Notes: generated by a model from the letters alone, not told the origin. Shown: positions 37,790-45,700, counted from the first letter of the stretch. The stretch is 51,745 nucleotides of DNA from an uncultured Clostridia bacterium (GCA_947584375.1 CANPWL010000012.1:1-51745); one strand, 5' to 3'. Translations and numbers: made by a program.

Positions 37790-37913
37790 GAAATATTTTT
37801 CAGATATAAAAATCATAAAACAAGTGAGACTTTTTGCATTTTGAAACGCTAGTATAAACAGAAAGAGTTATTTAGGCAAATTAATTGAAAAATAATATTC
37901 AGGAGGAGTAATA

Positions 37914-39041
37914 ATGAAAAAGCTACTAACAACCATAATAAGCATAACTATTTTAATGTCAATAATGATAAATCCTGCCTCAGCTGAACTTAAAGACGGT
38001 TATATAGATTATGGTAGTTACAGAGATGAATTCAAATATGAAGATATAGGAGATTTCAAATATATATATAGATATGAAGGAAAAAGTTTAGAAGTCTTAT
38101 ATAAAAAGAGAAGTTCAAAGCAAGAAATAAAACGTATAGAGTTTCCTGCAGAACACAATGGAAAGCAAGTAAACTATATAGGATTTTTAGGTTTTGACTA
38201 TGACTCAAAAGTTAAAAATTTAAAAGTAAATACTATTTTTATACCTAAAACTATTGATAGACTATCAATACAGTGTGTTTCTAATCCAATATTTTATGAA
38301 AGCCCTTATAGATTAATAAGTCTTAGAAAAATAGAAGTAGATAAGGATAATCCTTATCTATGCTCAAAAGACGGTGTTCTTTATTCTAAGGATATGAAAA
38401 TATTGCATTTGTATCCTGACAGGAACAAAATGACAGTTTACAAAATGCCAAATACCTTAGAATATTGTTATGATTCTTTATATAAAAGAAATAGGCTGAA
38501 AAAAATTTATTTTTCAGATAGTTTAAAAAGAGTACCTTCTGCGTCACAATGTAAAAACCTTGAGTATGCGTACATCGGAAAAAATACTACGGTAATAGAT
38601 AGAGGAGCGTTTAGAGGAAATAAAAAGTTAACGACAGTTAAAATAAAATCTAAAGTGCTAAAAGGTATTAACGACATAGCATTTTATAAATGCACTGCAT
38701 TAAAAAAGATAAATATACCGTCATCTGCAAAAAAAGTTAATTATAAGGCATTTTCTGATTGTACTTCTTTGAAAAAAATTAAGTTATCTAAAAGTCTAAA
38801 AAAGATCGAATCATGTGCATTTTATGGGTGCAAAAGTCTATCAAAAGTAACAATAAATAATAAAAATAATGCTCCTAAAATCGGTGAAATCACTTTTGAA
38901 AACACCAAAAACGGCATAAAATTTTATGTCAAAAACAAAAAAGTTGCAAAGAGCCTTAAAAAACAGCTAAAAGGCAGCGGAGTTAAAAATGCAAAAATTT
39001 TGATAGGTAAAAAGGTAGTTTATCAGAATATAAATGGGTAG
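37914..39041 (+). CDS. Secreted BspA-type leucine-rich repeat protein
   Basis: A 375-aa exported protein with a clear signal peptide (MKKLLTTIISITILMSIMINPASA). BspA-type LRRs fill residues 70-340: KVNTIFIPKTIDRL, LKKIYFSDSLKRV, AFYKCTALKKINIPSSAKKV, AFSDCTSLKKIKLSKSLKKI and AFYGCKSLSKVTI. The end (NGIKFYVKNKKVAKSLKKQLKG) is the common cap of these repeats. It is Lys-rich and has no wall-anchoring motif; unlike the gene at 119-2161 it lacks the basic fibronectin-like domain. The function is unknown, perhaps adhesion. ATG 37914 follows AGGAGGAG. Confidence 0.85.
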   Translation: MKKLLTTIISITILMSIMINPASAELKDGYIDYGSYRDEFKYEDIGDFKYIYRYEGKSLEVLYKKRSSKQEIKRIEFPAEHNGKQVNYIGFLGFDYDSKVKNLKVNTIFIPKTIDRLSIQCVSNPIFYESPYRLISLRKIEVDKDNPYLCSKDGVLYSKDMKILHLYPDRNKMTVYKMPNTLEYCYDSLYKRNRLKKIYFSDSLKRVPSASQCKNLEYAYIGKNTTVIDRGAFRGNKKLTTVKIKSKVLKGINDIAFYKCTALKKINIPSSAKKVNYKAFSDCTSLKKIKLSKSLKKIESCAFYGCKSLSKVTINNKNNAPKIGEITFENTKNGIKFYVKNKKVAKSLKKQLKGSGVKNAKILIGKKVVYQNING

Positions 39042-39045
39042 CGTT

Positions 39046-39075
39046 AAAGCAGGTACAGAAATGTGCCTGCTTTTT
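39046..39075 (+). terminator. Terminator after the LRR gene
   Basis: AAAGCAGG (39046-39053) pairs with CCTGCTTT (39066-39073), extended by inner TACA/TGTG pairing, with T residues to 39075. Confidence 0.9.
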
Positions 39076-39150
39076 AGTATGTTTGACTTGATAGTAACAG
39101 AATTTATACAAACTTTTTACTTGTATTACGGAAAAAGAATTAGTCAGCCC

Positions 39151-39179
39151 TTGCCAAAGTCGAATTAATGTTGTATAAT
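39151..39179 (+). promoter_or_regulatory. Promoter of the Fe-S scaffold/GGGtGRT operon
   Basis: TTGCCA (39151-39156) and TATAAT (39174-39179), with a 17-nt spacer. Confidence 0.75.
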
Positions 39180-39225
39180 ATTATTGTATTTTTAATACTA
39201 AAAATTGAGAGGAGTAATCAAACTA

Positions 39226-39918
39226 ATGATTTATTCAAAAGAGGTTGAAACAATGTGTCCGGTTGCACAGGGCGTTGCACACGGTGCTGCTCCTATTCCG
39301 GAGGAAGCTAAATGGATTAAAGCTAAGGAAATCAAGGATATTTCCGGCTTTACTCATGGTATAGGCTGGTGCGCTCCGCAGCAGGGCACTTGTAAGCTTA
39401 CATTAAATGTTAAAGAGGGAGTTATTCAGGAGGCCCTTGTAGAAACTATTGGTTGTTCGGGAATGACTCATTCTGCCGCTATGGCTTCAGAAATTCTCCC
39501 GGGAAGAACTATATTAGAGGCGTTGAACACAGACCTTGTTTGTGATGCTATCAACACAGCTATGAGAGAGTTGTTTTTACAAATAGTTTACGGAAGAACA
39601 CAAAGTGCATTCTCAGAAGACGGACTGACGATTGGAGCAGGACTTGAGGATTTAGGTAAAGGACTTCGTTCACAGGTTGGTACAATGTATGGAACATTGA
39701 AAAAAGGACCTCGTTATCTCGAAATGACTGACGGTTATGTAACAGGCATTGCTTTAAATGAGGACAATGAAATCATCGGTTATAAATATGTAAATTTCGG
39801 TAAGATGATGGATTACATAAAAGGCGGAGACGATGCAAACACAGCGTTTGAAAAGGCACAGGGTCAATACGGAAGAGTGGACGACGCTGTAAAAATCGTT
39901 GATCCGAGAAAAGAATAG
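39226..39918 (+). CDS. NifU-like iron-sulfur cluster assembly scaffold protein
   Basis: A 230-aa protein. ATG 39226 (MIYSKEVETMCPVAQG) follows GAGAGGAG. The NifU N-terminal-like core is visible as TIGCSGMTHSAAMASEILPGRTILEAL with Cys77, and further Cys at 11, 49, 56 and 106 could bind a cluster. The family is annotated as a scaffold and is usually found next to a GGGtGRT protein, as here (14-nt gap). No cysteine desulfurase or SUF gene is nearby, so the role may be a dedicated rather than general Fe-S assembly. Confidence 0.8.
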   Translation: MIYSKEVETMCPVAQGVAHGAAPIPEEAKWIKAKEIKDISGFTHGIGWCAPQQGTCKLTLNVKEGVIQEALVETIGCSGMTHSAAMASEILPGRTILEALNTDLVCDAINTAMRELFLQIVYGRTQSAFSEDGLTIGAGLEDLGKGLRSQVGTMYGTLKKGPRYLEMTDGYVTGIALNEDNEIIGYKYVNFGKMMDYIKGGDDANTAFEKAQGQYGRVDDAVKIVDPRKE

Positions 39919-39932
39919 GGAGGATTTATACA

Positions 39933-40934
39933 ATGGCTTTATTTGAATCATATGATAGAAGAGAAAAACAAATCCTTGCTGTTTTAGAGCAGTATGGAAT
40001 CAAGTCAATAGAGGAATGTGCTGAAATCACTAAGGCAAAGGGCTTGGATATTTACAAGCAGGTTGAGAGTATTCAGCCGATTTGCTTTGAAAACGCTAAG
40101 TGGGCATATACGGTAGGCTGTGCTATTGCTATCAAAAAGGGTTGTAAAAGAGCTGCCGACGCTGCCGCAGCAATCGGAGAGGGACTTCAGGCTTTCTGTA
40201 TTCCGGGCTCTGTTGCCGATCAGAGAAAGGTTGGTTTAGGTCACGGAAACTTGGGTAAAATGCTTTTAGAGGAAGATACAAAGTGCTTTGCATTTCTTGC
40301 AGGACACGAATCTTTTGCTGCTGCTGAGGGAGCTATCGGTATTGCAGAAAAGGCAAACAAGGTAAGAAAAGAACCTTTGAGAGTAATTCTAAACGGACTT
40401 GGAAAAGACGCAGCACAAATCATTGCGAGAATCAACGGCTTTACATATGTTGAAACTGAAATGGATTATTACACAGGCGAGGTTAAGGAAGTATTCCGCA
40501 AGGCATATTCTGACGGACTTCGTGCTAAGGTAAATTGCTACGGTGCAAATGATGTTACAGAGGGCGTTGCTATTATGCACAAGGAGGGCGTTGACGTTTC
40601 TATTACAGGTAACTCAACTAACCCGACTCGTTTCCAGCATCCTGTTGCAGGTACATACAAGAAAGAGTGTATCGATCAGGGCAAGAAGTATTTCTCAGTT
40701 GCATCAGGCGGAGGAACAGGACGTACCCTTCACCCGGACAATATGGCTGCAGGTCCTGCTTCATACGGTATGACTGACACTATGGGAAGAATGCATTCTG
40801 ACGCACAGTTTGCAGGTTCTTCATCTGTTCCTGCACACGTTGAAATGATGGGACTTATCGGTATGGGTAACAACCCGATGGTAGGCGCTACCGTTGCCTG
40901 CGCAGTTGCGGTTGAAGAGGCGATGAAAGGCTAA
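39933..40934 (+). CDS. GGGtGRT protein of unknown function
   Basis: A 333-aa protein named for its SGGGTGRTLHPDNMA motif (about 255-270). Other conserved blocks are CIPGSVADQRKVGLGHGNLGKML, FLAGHESFAAAEGAIGIAEKA and NGLGKDAAQIIARINGF. The glycine-rich loops suggest nucleotide or cofactor binding, but no function has been established to my knowledge. It is translated from GGGAGG 14 nt after the Fe-S scaffold gene, so the two probably act together. It is the last chromosomal gene before the prophage. Confidence 0.85.
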   Translation: MALFESYDRREKQILAVLEQYGIKSIEECAEITKAKGLDIYKQVESIQPICFENAKWAYTVGCAIAIKKGCKRAADAAAAIGEGLQAFCIPGSVADQRKVGLGHGNLGKMLLEEDTKCFAFLAGHESFAAAEGAIGIAEKANKVRKEPLRVILNGLGKDAAQIIARINGFTYVETEMDYYTGEVKEVFRKAYSDGLRAKVNCYGANDVTEGVAIMHKEGVDVSITGNSTNPTRFQHPVAGTYKKECIDQGKKYFSVASGGGTGRTLHPDNMAAGPASYGMTDTMGRMHSDAQFAGSSSVPAHVEMMGLIGMGNNPMVGATVACAVAVEEAMKG

Positions 40935-40951
40935 AAATAGGCATCTAATAG

Positions 40952-40995
40952 AAAATAGTCCTCAATTAAAAAACAAGATGAGGACTATTTTTTTG
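40952..40995 (+). terminator. Terminator of the GGGtGRT operon
   Basis: AAAATAGTCCTCA (40952-40964) pairs with TGAGGACTATTTT (40979-40991), followed by more T residues: a 13-bp stem. Confidence 0.92.
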
Positions 40996-41062
40996 ATTTT
41001 GACTACCTATTGCCTACCAAATTTTTAGATGTAGGCAATTAGTTTTATAACATCAAGCGTAA

Positions 41063-41096
41063 AAAAGGGGACAGTGCATATCGCACTGTCCCTTTT
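41063..41096. terminator. Bidirectional terminator at the prophage edge
   Basis: AAAAGGGGACAGTGC pairs with GCACTGTCCCTTTT, a stem of at least 10 GC-rich bp with a T run on both strands. It closes the minus-strand lysis transcript. An extra 9-bp inverted repeat ATTGCCTAC..GTAGGCAAT lies just left, at 41009-41039. Confidence 0.85.
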
Positions 41097-41104
41097 AAAG
41101 TTGC

Positions 41105-41188
41105 TTAATTAGTCAGTATTTGATAATTGATTTTTAATATTCCATTATTATAAATAAAATCTTCTTTTTTAATTTGTTCTGGTATCAA
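41105..41188 (-). CDS. Possible 27-aa phage peptide
   Basis: TTG at 41188 lies a few nt after GGAGGAA and opens IPEQIKKEDFIYNNGILKIN.., ending at TAA 41105. A strong ribosome site and Lys/Glu-rich composition support it. The small size and TTG start make it uncertain, and I know no homologue. Confidence 0.35.
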   Translation of the reverse strand: MIPEQIKKEDFIYNNGILKINYQILTN

Positions 41189-41340
41189 TTTACTTCCTCC
41201 GTGTTGCTAATATAAGTTTTGAGCTTTCAAGTAAATTTTTGAACCCCTTAAAGCTTTTGAAAAAGCAGTTTTTTTACCATCTCTATAATTTTGAGTAGAT
41301 GTATTACAATGGGAGTGGTAAATTATTGTTAAAATATTTT

Positions 41341-41475
41341 TTATCGCTCAACTAATGTCACTTTATAATCATCTTCGTAAATAATATTATCATCTGTAAT
41401 AGTTGCCACTAGCTCATCTTTTTGTGTGGTAACTATTATTTCTTTTATTTGCTTATCTCCAACTCCAATTTTCAT
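41341..41475 (-). CDS. Small phage protein (44 aa)
   Basis: ATG 41475 has a textbook GGAGGT site 8 nt upstream (minus strand GAAGGAGGTATTACC). The product begins MKIGVGDKQIKEIIVTTQK and ends with an acidic stretch (TDDNIIYEDDYKVTLVER). It lies downstream of the holin at the end of the late operon, a place where siphophages often carry tiny genes. Function unknown. Confidence 0.6.
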   Translation of the reverse strand: MKIGVGDKQIKEIIVTTQKDELVATITDDNIIYEDDYKVTLVER

Positions 41476-41595
41476 TGGTAATACCTCCTTCACATTATAT
41501 CTTTAAGTTCCATTCTATTAAAACCTACCTATCAATCTTCTACTGGCTCATAAGTTTTGCCAAAACTACACATCCTTAGTCTTTTCTTATGTAAT

Positions 41596-41829
41596 TTATT
41601 CCTTTAACATCTCATCCGCTTTAATAGCCTTATCGGTAAAGCTGTTGTTTTTCCACCAAGCGATAAGCGATGCTATAACCGTCCATATCGTTGATATAAG
41701 ATTTGTTACAGTGTCATCATCTATCGGTATTGGTGAAACACCAAACACTGAAAGCACCTGATTAACAAGTGCAAGAACAAGCAATATTGTCCTTATAAGC
41801 GTTCCTTTTGTTATATTAATTCTTTTCAT
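41596..41829 (-). CDS. Phage holin (SPP1/BhlB-like)
   Basis: A 77-aa membrane protein, MKRINITKGTLIRTILLVLALVNQVL at the N-terminus, with two transmembrane segments (about 10-30 and 42-58). The conserved SLIAWWKNNSFTDKAIKADEML tail matches the SPP1-type holin family. It permeabilises the membrane to release endolysin. Its start overlaps the stop of the gene upstream by 4 nt. Confidence 0.88.
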   Translation of the reverse strand: MKRINITKGTLIRTILLVLALVNQVLSVFGVSPIPIDDDTVTNLISTIWTVIASLIAWWKNNSFTDKAIKADEMLKE

Positions 41830-42038
41830 TTATTTATTATCCTCTCTATATCTGATATTCTGTGATTTGCAACTTGTATGTCTCTTTTCATTACCGGAAT
41901 TTGCTCGGCAAAATTATTATGCTTGTCTACTTTCTTTTCAAGCTGTTGTATTCGGTAAGTTGTTAGCCGAAGTCCTCCGAAACTTCCTAAAGCAGTTCCG
42001 AGCAACGATAGAATGGCAACTATTATTTCACTTGTCAT
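41826..42038 (-). CDS. Small phage membrane protein, holin-associated
   Basis: A 70-aa protein with one N-terminal transmembrane segment (EIIVAILSLLGTALGSFGGL) and a coiled-coil tail (YRIQQLEKKVDKHNNFAEQIPVMKRD). It resembles XhlA-type accessory lysis proteins in parts but with the membrane segment first. It is translationally coupled to both the endolysin upstream (TAATG overlap) and the holin downstream, and so is probably part of the lysis machinery. Confidence 0.7.
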   Translation of the reverse strand: MTSEIIVAILSLLGTALGSFGGLRLTTYRIQQLEKKVDKHNNFAEQIPVMKRDIQVANHRISDIERIINK

Positions 42039-42703
42039 TATCCTTCCCTCCTCAACTGCTGTTTTTTAGATATGGTCTTTCTTATTGCCCAGTAATAGCA
42101 GTTGGCATACAGAACCTTGACAAGCTCTCTGTCGTCTTTAACTTTTCCGCTTCCGGCAACGACCTTTACCGTTTTTGCTTTGATGGTCTTGACTTTGTTT
42201 TTCCTTTCGATACTGCTTGATTTGTAAAGACCGAGCTTGCCGTTCTTTTTTACGACTTCAAAGGTTATCAACTGCTCTTTCTTTACAACAACGTGACCTT
42301 GCAGATTAGACTGTTTCATCCAACTTTCAAGTGACATCTTTTTCAGTACGCCGTCATCAGCCGAGATTTTATTATCAGCATTCAGGTTAGCCTCTGTGAA
42401 ATATACTGTGTTTGCTATAACGTGTTCAACGTATTTAACGTGACCGTATGTACCGCCGTTAAAACAAGCTATTGAATTAGGCTTAGGATATTTTGAAACC
42501 TGAAAGCCTGATTTTTTACAGCTTTGATAAACGTCTTTTGCGTTACCTCTAGCACCGATTTTAATGCCTTTCTTTTCATAGGCTCGTCCTTGCGTATACC
42601 AAACGCACTGACCTCTTGAGGCGGTATTAACAGGCGGTTTATAATATTTGCTATTAAAGTTAGCTAACCGCTTACCGAGTGATTTTTCATAATTTATTGA
42701 CAT
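42038..42703 (-). CDS. CHAP-domain endolysin
   Basis: A 221-aa peptidoglycan hydrolase. The CHAP domain (about 22-142) shows the nucleophile Cys33 (SRGQCVWYTQGRAYE), the His88 region GGTYGHVKYVEHV, and TEAN near 103-106. It cleaves an amide or peptide-cross-bridge bond of the host wall at lysis. The C-terminal 75 residues (FEVVKKNGKLGLYKS..) are probably a wall-binding, SH3-like domain, not clearly recognised. ATG 42703 follows AAGGAGA. Confidence 0.85.
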   Translation of the reverse strand: MSINYEKSLGKRLANFNSKYYKPPVNTASRGQCVWYTQGRAYEKKGIKIGARGNAKDVYQSCKKSGFQVSKYPKPNSIACFNGGTYGHVKYVEHVIANTVYFTEANLNADNKISADDGVLKKMSLESWMKQSNLQGHVVVKKEQLITFEVVKKNGKLGLYKSSSIERKNKVKTIKAKTVKVVAGSGKVKDDRELVKVLYANCYYWAIRKTISKKQQLRREG

Positions 42704-42723
42704 TTTAAATTCTCCTTTTTATC

Positions 42724-43104
42724 TCATGACAGGTCTTCACCATAAGCTTCCCAAATAACGTTACTAGTCAATGCAGTATTTAATCTAAATGTTACCTCGG
42801 TATCATTAACTATGAAATCTGACATAGCTGTTGTAATAAACGAAACTCCATCTTGATACGCATATACTGTCAAACCGTCTTGCTGCTTCATGCTAAATGT
42901 TGTAGGTCTAAGTCCACATGTAATTGTTTTTTGACCGGGAGTGCTAAGATCGATCGTTCCAATTTTATATTGCGTTTTTTTCCATTCGCTTTTTGTTAAA
43001 TAGTTTTTAGCATCTTCTTTTGATATAAAAAACATTTTAATTTTTTCCCAAAAGCCTTGCACTCCCGATTTATCAAGGGCTTTATTAATTTTACTTACAG
43101 ACAT
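42724..43104 (-). CDS. Phage tail/fibre-associated protein
   Basis: A 126-aa hypothetical. The N-terminal 40 residues (ALDKSGVQGFWEKIKMFFISKEDAKNYLTKSE) echo the start of the next upstream protein (LIDLWAKIKDTFATKDH), suggesting a common attachment helix. The rest is beta-rich (IGTIDLSTPGQKTITCGLRP; VTFRLNTALTSNVIWEAYGE), like fibre-tip domains. It lies between the fibre gene and the endolysin. ATG 43104 follows AAGGAGG. Confidence 0.6.
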   Translation of the reverse strand: MSVSKINKALDKSGVQGFWEKIKMFFISKEDAKNYLTKSEWKKTQYKIGTIDLSTPGQKTITCGLRPTTFSMKQQDGLTVYAYQDGVSFITTAMSDFIVNDTEVTFRLNTALTSNVIWEAYGEDLS

Positions 43105-43119
43105 CTTAATTCCTCCTTT

Positions 43120-43674
43120 TTATAACACACAAATCTCATCAAGTTCTTCTTGTGTAATTGGGCTTATATCAACATCAAAGCTGCCTCCCAGATCATCCCA
43201 ATCAGTGCCTGTCCAAGCATAATTCTTACCAGTATCTTCAACATTATAGACATGTCCTGATTTTGCATCTATTCTTTTAGATTCTAAATCCGAATAAGTG
43301 CTCACACTTCCCTGATATGAATACACATTTACCATATCAGACTTTTTTACATATGTATCAGGCATATTATCAATTGTTTTTTTGTCATCGGCACTCATCA
43401 AGCCTTTAGCTGTAATTGTTGCCTCTGATGAAGGAAGAATATATGTGACGATCTTTCCTCCGGTAATATGACCGTTTGTATCTTTGGTTATTTCTGAATA
43501 TGCCGTTAACTTACCTCCCCAGTCTGTTGATAAAGTGTCACTTGTCGGAGATTTTGTAGTTACACTCGGATGTGCGTGTGTATGATCTTTTGTTGCAAAA
43601 GTATCTTTGATTTTTGCCCATAAATCTATTAACCTTTCTAAACTTAAATATTTATCCTTTTGTTGACTTGCCAT
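43120..43674 (-). CDS. Phage tail fibre-like protein
   Basis: A 184-aa protein. The N-terminal helix (LSLERLIDLWAKIKDTF) is followed by the fibre motif KDHTHAHPSVT (a metal-binding HxH-type stretch common in fibres), beta-rich repeats, and a carbohydrate-binding-like end with WTGTDWDDLGGSF. It ends PITQEELDEICVL, matching the C-terminus of the neighbouring baseplate protein. ATG 43674 follows AGGAGG. Confidence 0.65.
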   Translation of the reverse strand: MASQQKDKYLSLERLIDLWAKIKDTFATKDHTHAHPSVTTKSPTSDTLSTDWGGKLTAYSEITKDTNGHITGGKIVTYILPSSEATITAKGLMSADDKKTIDNMPDTYVKKSDMVNVYSYQGSVSTYSDLESKRIDAKSGHVYNVEDTGKNYAWTGTDWDDLGGSFDVDISPITQEELDEICVL

Positions 43675-43685
43675 TGTTGTACCTC

Positions 43686-45065
43686 CTATTTACAAATATT
43701 ATTTAACTCTTCTTCCGTAATCGGAATTAAGTTAGTATAACTTTCATCTGAATTGTTTTTCATCTCCGATTTGAAAACTACAAATGTAATTACATCATTA
43801 GCGCCAAGTTCGCTATTTATTAATTGAATGTTACTATCCTCGATATAATAATCTTTATTTGCAATAGCATACATTCCGTTTATATAAATCTGAACAGCTT
43901 CATCACCGTAATGGTTAATCATTATTTTAGGTACAAGCGGCATAGCTGCATATCCGCTTTTATTTGTCTCCGCTTCATATACATCTAATGTAATATCAAT
44001 TGATTTGCTGTCTGCAACATCTTCATTCAATGCTTGTAAAACAACAAACGTAATCACATCTTCACCGGTTATAAACTCTGATTTTTCTATTTGAATACTG
44101 TTACTATCAATATCAATAGAATAATCTTTTCCTTTTATTGCAAGTACTCCGTTGATAAATATCTGACAAACTTTATCATCATAAGTAAATGGTAGTTGTG
44201 CATAACCATCTGTATCTGTTTTAATTTCATATATTTCTGACGATACATCAATCGACTTACTTTCTCCTGTTTTTCCATCGATTACGGATTCAAGTACAAC
44301 AAACGTAACTACATCTTCACCTGAAACAAATTCAGACTGTACAAGTTGAATATTATTATCTGTAATTTGATAATCTTTTTCTTCAACAGCTAATAAACCG
44401 TTAATGAATACATAATTTGCTTGAGTATCTTCAGAGTTAAAAGGTAAGGCAGCTAATCCGCTGCTGTCTGTTGTTACTTCGTAGGTTTGCGATATAATAT
44501 ATGAACCTGTAGTAGATATCTCTGATTTAGACAACCATGTTTCAAATTCTAATACCAATTCTTCTAACTCAGATATTTTAGAATTTACACTTTCTTTTAA
44601 TTCAGATTCTAATTTATCAAGCCTATCCTTTATTTCCTTTTCTATTTGAGCTACAGTTAAAGAGTCAATATTTTCAACATACTTATATTGTGATGGTTTA
44701 ACTCTTGGTCTAACAGCTAGTTTAATTGCAACCAAAGCCTTTGCAGATGCAGAAGAAACAACATCAGTCAAATCACCCATTTTTTGTTTTGATGGTAAAG
44801 AATATACATACATATACGCAATAAGAGGATAACTTTCTTGCAGTAATATATTAGGCACTTTTACAGCAATGACATTATTATCTTCAACGGTTGATTGTAC
44901 AACTAAAGCTTCATTACTATTTTTATTGCAAAAATGAAACATAGGAGCTTCTGTTAATCCAAAATCATCATATACATTTTTAAGATAAAGAGTTTGGTTT
45001 ATATCCCATTGTGTAAAGCCTTCAATAACTCTATCATATGAATCCCAGCAAGTTACTTCAAACAA
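43686..45065 (-). CDS. Phage upper-baseplate/tail protein with three tandem domains
   Basis: About 459 aa. TTG 45065 sits 7 nt after AGGAGG (45073-45078); GTG 45071 is only 1 nt from it and less likely. The N-terminal ~115 residues (WDSYDRVIEGFTQWDINQ.. FHFCNKNSNEALVVQS) resemble the baseplate-anchoring beta domain of Firmicutes siphophages. Residues 140-180 are coiled coil. Three copies of a ~70-residue domain follow (about 197-262, 281-346, 365-434 counted from the GTG), each with [Y/F]INGxxAxxxKDY and ITFVV. It ends IPITEEELNNICK. Probable role: host-receptor binding. Confidence 0.72.
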   Translation of the reverse strand: MFEVTCWDSYDRVIEGFTQWDINQTLYLKNVYDDFGLTEAPMFHFCNKNSNEALVVQSTVEDNNVIAVKVPNILLQESYPLIAYMYVYSLPSKQKMGDLTDVVSSASAKALVAIKLAVRPRVKPSQYKYVENIDSLTVAQIEKEIKDRLDKLESELKESVNSKISELEELVLEFETWLSKSEISTTGSYIISQTYEVTTDSSGLAALPFNSEDTQANYVFINGLLAVEEKDYQITDNNIQLVQSEFVSGEDVVTFVVLESVIDGKTGESKSIDVSSEIYEIKTDTDGYAQLPFTYDDKVCQIFINGVLAIKGKDYSIDIDSNSIQIEKSEFITGEDVITFVVLQALNEDVADSKSIDITLDVYEAETNKSGYAAMPLVPKIMINHYGDEAVQIYINGMYAIANKDYYIEDSNIQLINSELGANDVITFVVFKSEMKNNSDESYTNLIPITEEELNNICK

Positions 45066-45102
45066 ATTCACCCCTCCTTATTTATTTTATTTGGTAAGTA
45101 TA

Positions 45103-45426
45103 TTAATCTAAATTATTTGGTTTTTGTGTTGGTAAAGCCATAAATTTTTCATGAATATCATCCATTACTCCATTTGCGCCTAGATTGTGGTATTGTCTCC
45201 AACAATTTTCAAAGTTTTCTCTAGCATAAATAGGAGCATAAGCTTTATCGAGCCATTTATTATAGTCATTAATCATTTGGCTGCGCAATAAAGCTTGAAC
45301 ACCTAATTTTACAGCATTAGTTTCATTGTCGTTCTTTTTTATCTTTTTATAAATCCATCCTATAATAGTAAATAAAGAAGGAATACCCAAAAGACAAAGA
45401 ATTTGATAGAATGTCGTAAATTCCAT
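45103..45426 (-). CDS. Small phage membrane protein of unknown function
   Basis: A 107-aa protein with one N-terminal transmembrane segment (FYQILCLLGIPSLFTIIGWIYKKIKK) and a soluble domain with SQMINDYNKWLDKAYAPIYARENFENC, a pattern common in prophage proteins near tail or lysis genes. ATG 45426 follows AAGGAGG. It is the first gene of the left late block, directly beyond the cargo zone. Confidence 0.65.
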   Translation of the reverse strand: MEFTTFYQILCLLGIPSLFTIIGWIYKKIKKNDNETNAVKLGVQALLRSQMINDYNKWLDKAYAPIYARENFENCWRQYHNLGANGVMDDIHEKFMALPTQKPNNLD

Positions 45427-45443
45427 ATGCCCCTCCTTATAAA

Positions 45444-45479
45444 ATAATAAAAGTGGGCAGTAGTAAAACTACAACCCAC
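45444..45479 (-). repeat. Hairpin copy 1 flanking the cargo zone
   Basis: GTGGG-ca-GTAGT-AAA-ACTAC-aa-CCCAC (45453-45479) is preceded by ATAATAAAA, which on the minus strand gives a T-rich tail TTTTATTAT. It is probably a minus-strand terminator. The 19 bases at 45444-45462 recur with one change at 45561-45579. Confidence 0.6.
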
Positions 45480-45560
45480 AATAAAACAATGATTTTATTC
45501 TCATTTTTATTTGTTTTATTAGCTAATCATAATTATCCTTTTCTTATTTCTAGTTGTTGC

Positions 45561-45594
45561 ATAATAAAAGTGGGTAGTATATGAATACTGCCCA
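45561..45594 (-). repeat. Hairpin copy 2 upstream of the TIR gene
   Basis: TGGGTAGTAT-ATGA-ATACTGCCCA (45571-45594) is a 10-bp stem with one G-U pair, carrying the same ATAATAAAAGTGGG leader as copy 1. Read on the minus strand it has a TTTTATTAT tail, so it may stop transcription from entering or leaving the cargo zone. Confidence 0.6.
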
Positions 45595-45639
45595 TAGAAA
45601 GTTGTTATTAAATTGTTTCTGTAAAATATTCTTAAACGC

Positions 45640-45668
45640 TTGACAAACCCATATCTTGTAATTATAAT
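45640..45668 (+). promoter_or_regulatory. Consensus promoter of the TIR cassette
   Basis: Perfect TTGACA (45640-45645) and TATAAT (45663-45668) with a 17-nt spacer, 32 nt before the TIR start codon. It runs opposite to the late phage genes, so the cassette can be expressed in the lysogen. Confidence 0.9.
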
Positions 45669-45700
45669 ATAAATAATGCTAAATAATATGGAGGTAAAAA

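Noticed and set aside
41189-41340. Minus-strand frame ending NTSTQNYRDGKKTAFSKALRG.. LKAQNLY
   Set aside because: Composition looks coding, but there is no start codon or ribosome site after the upstream stop; at most a remnant.
41532-41573. 13-codon minus-strand frame MCSFGKTYEPVED between holin and the 44-aa gene
   Set aside because: Too short, and the only purine-rich site touches the ATG, leaving no spacer.
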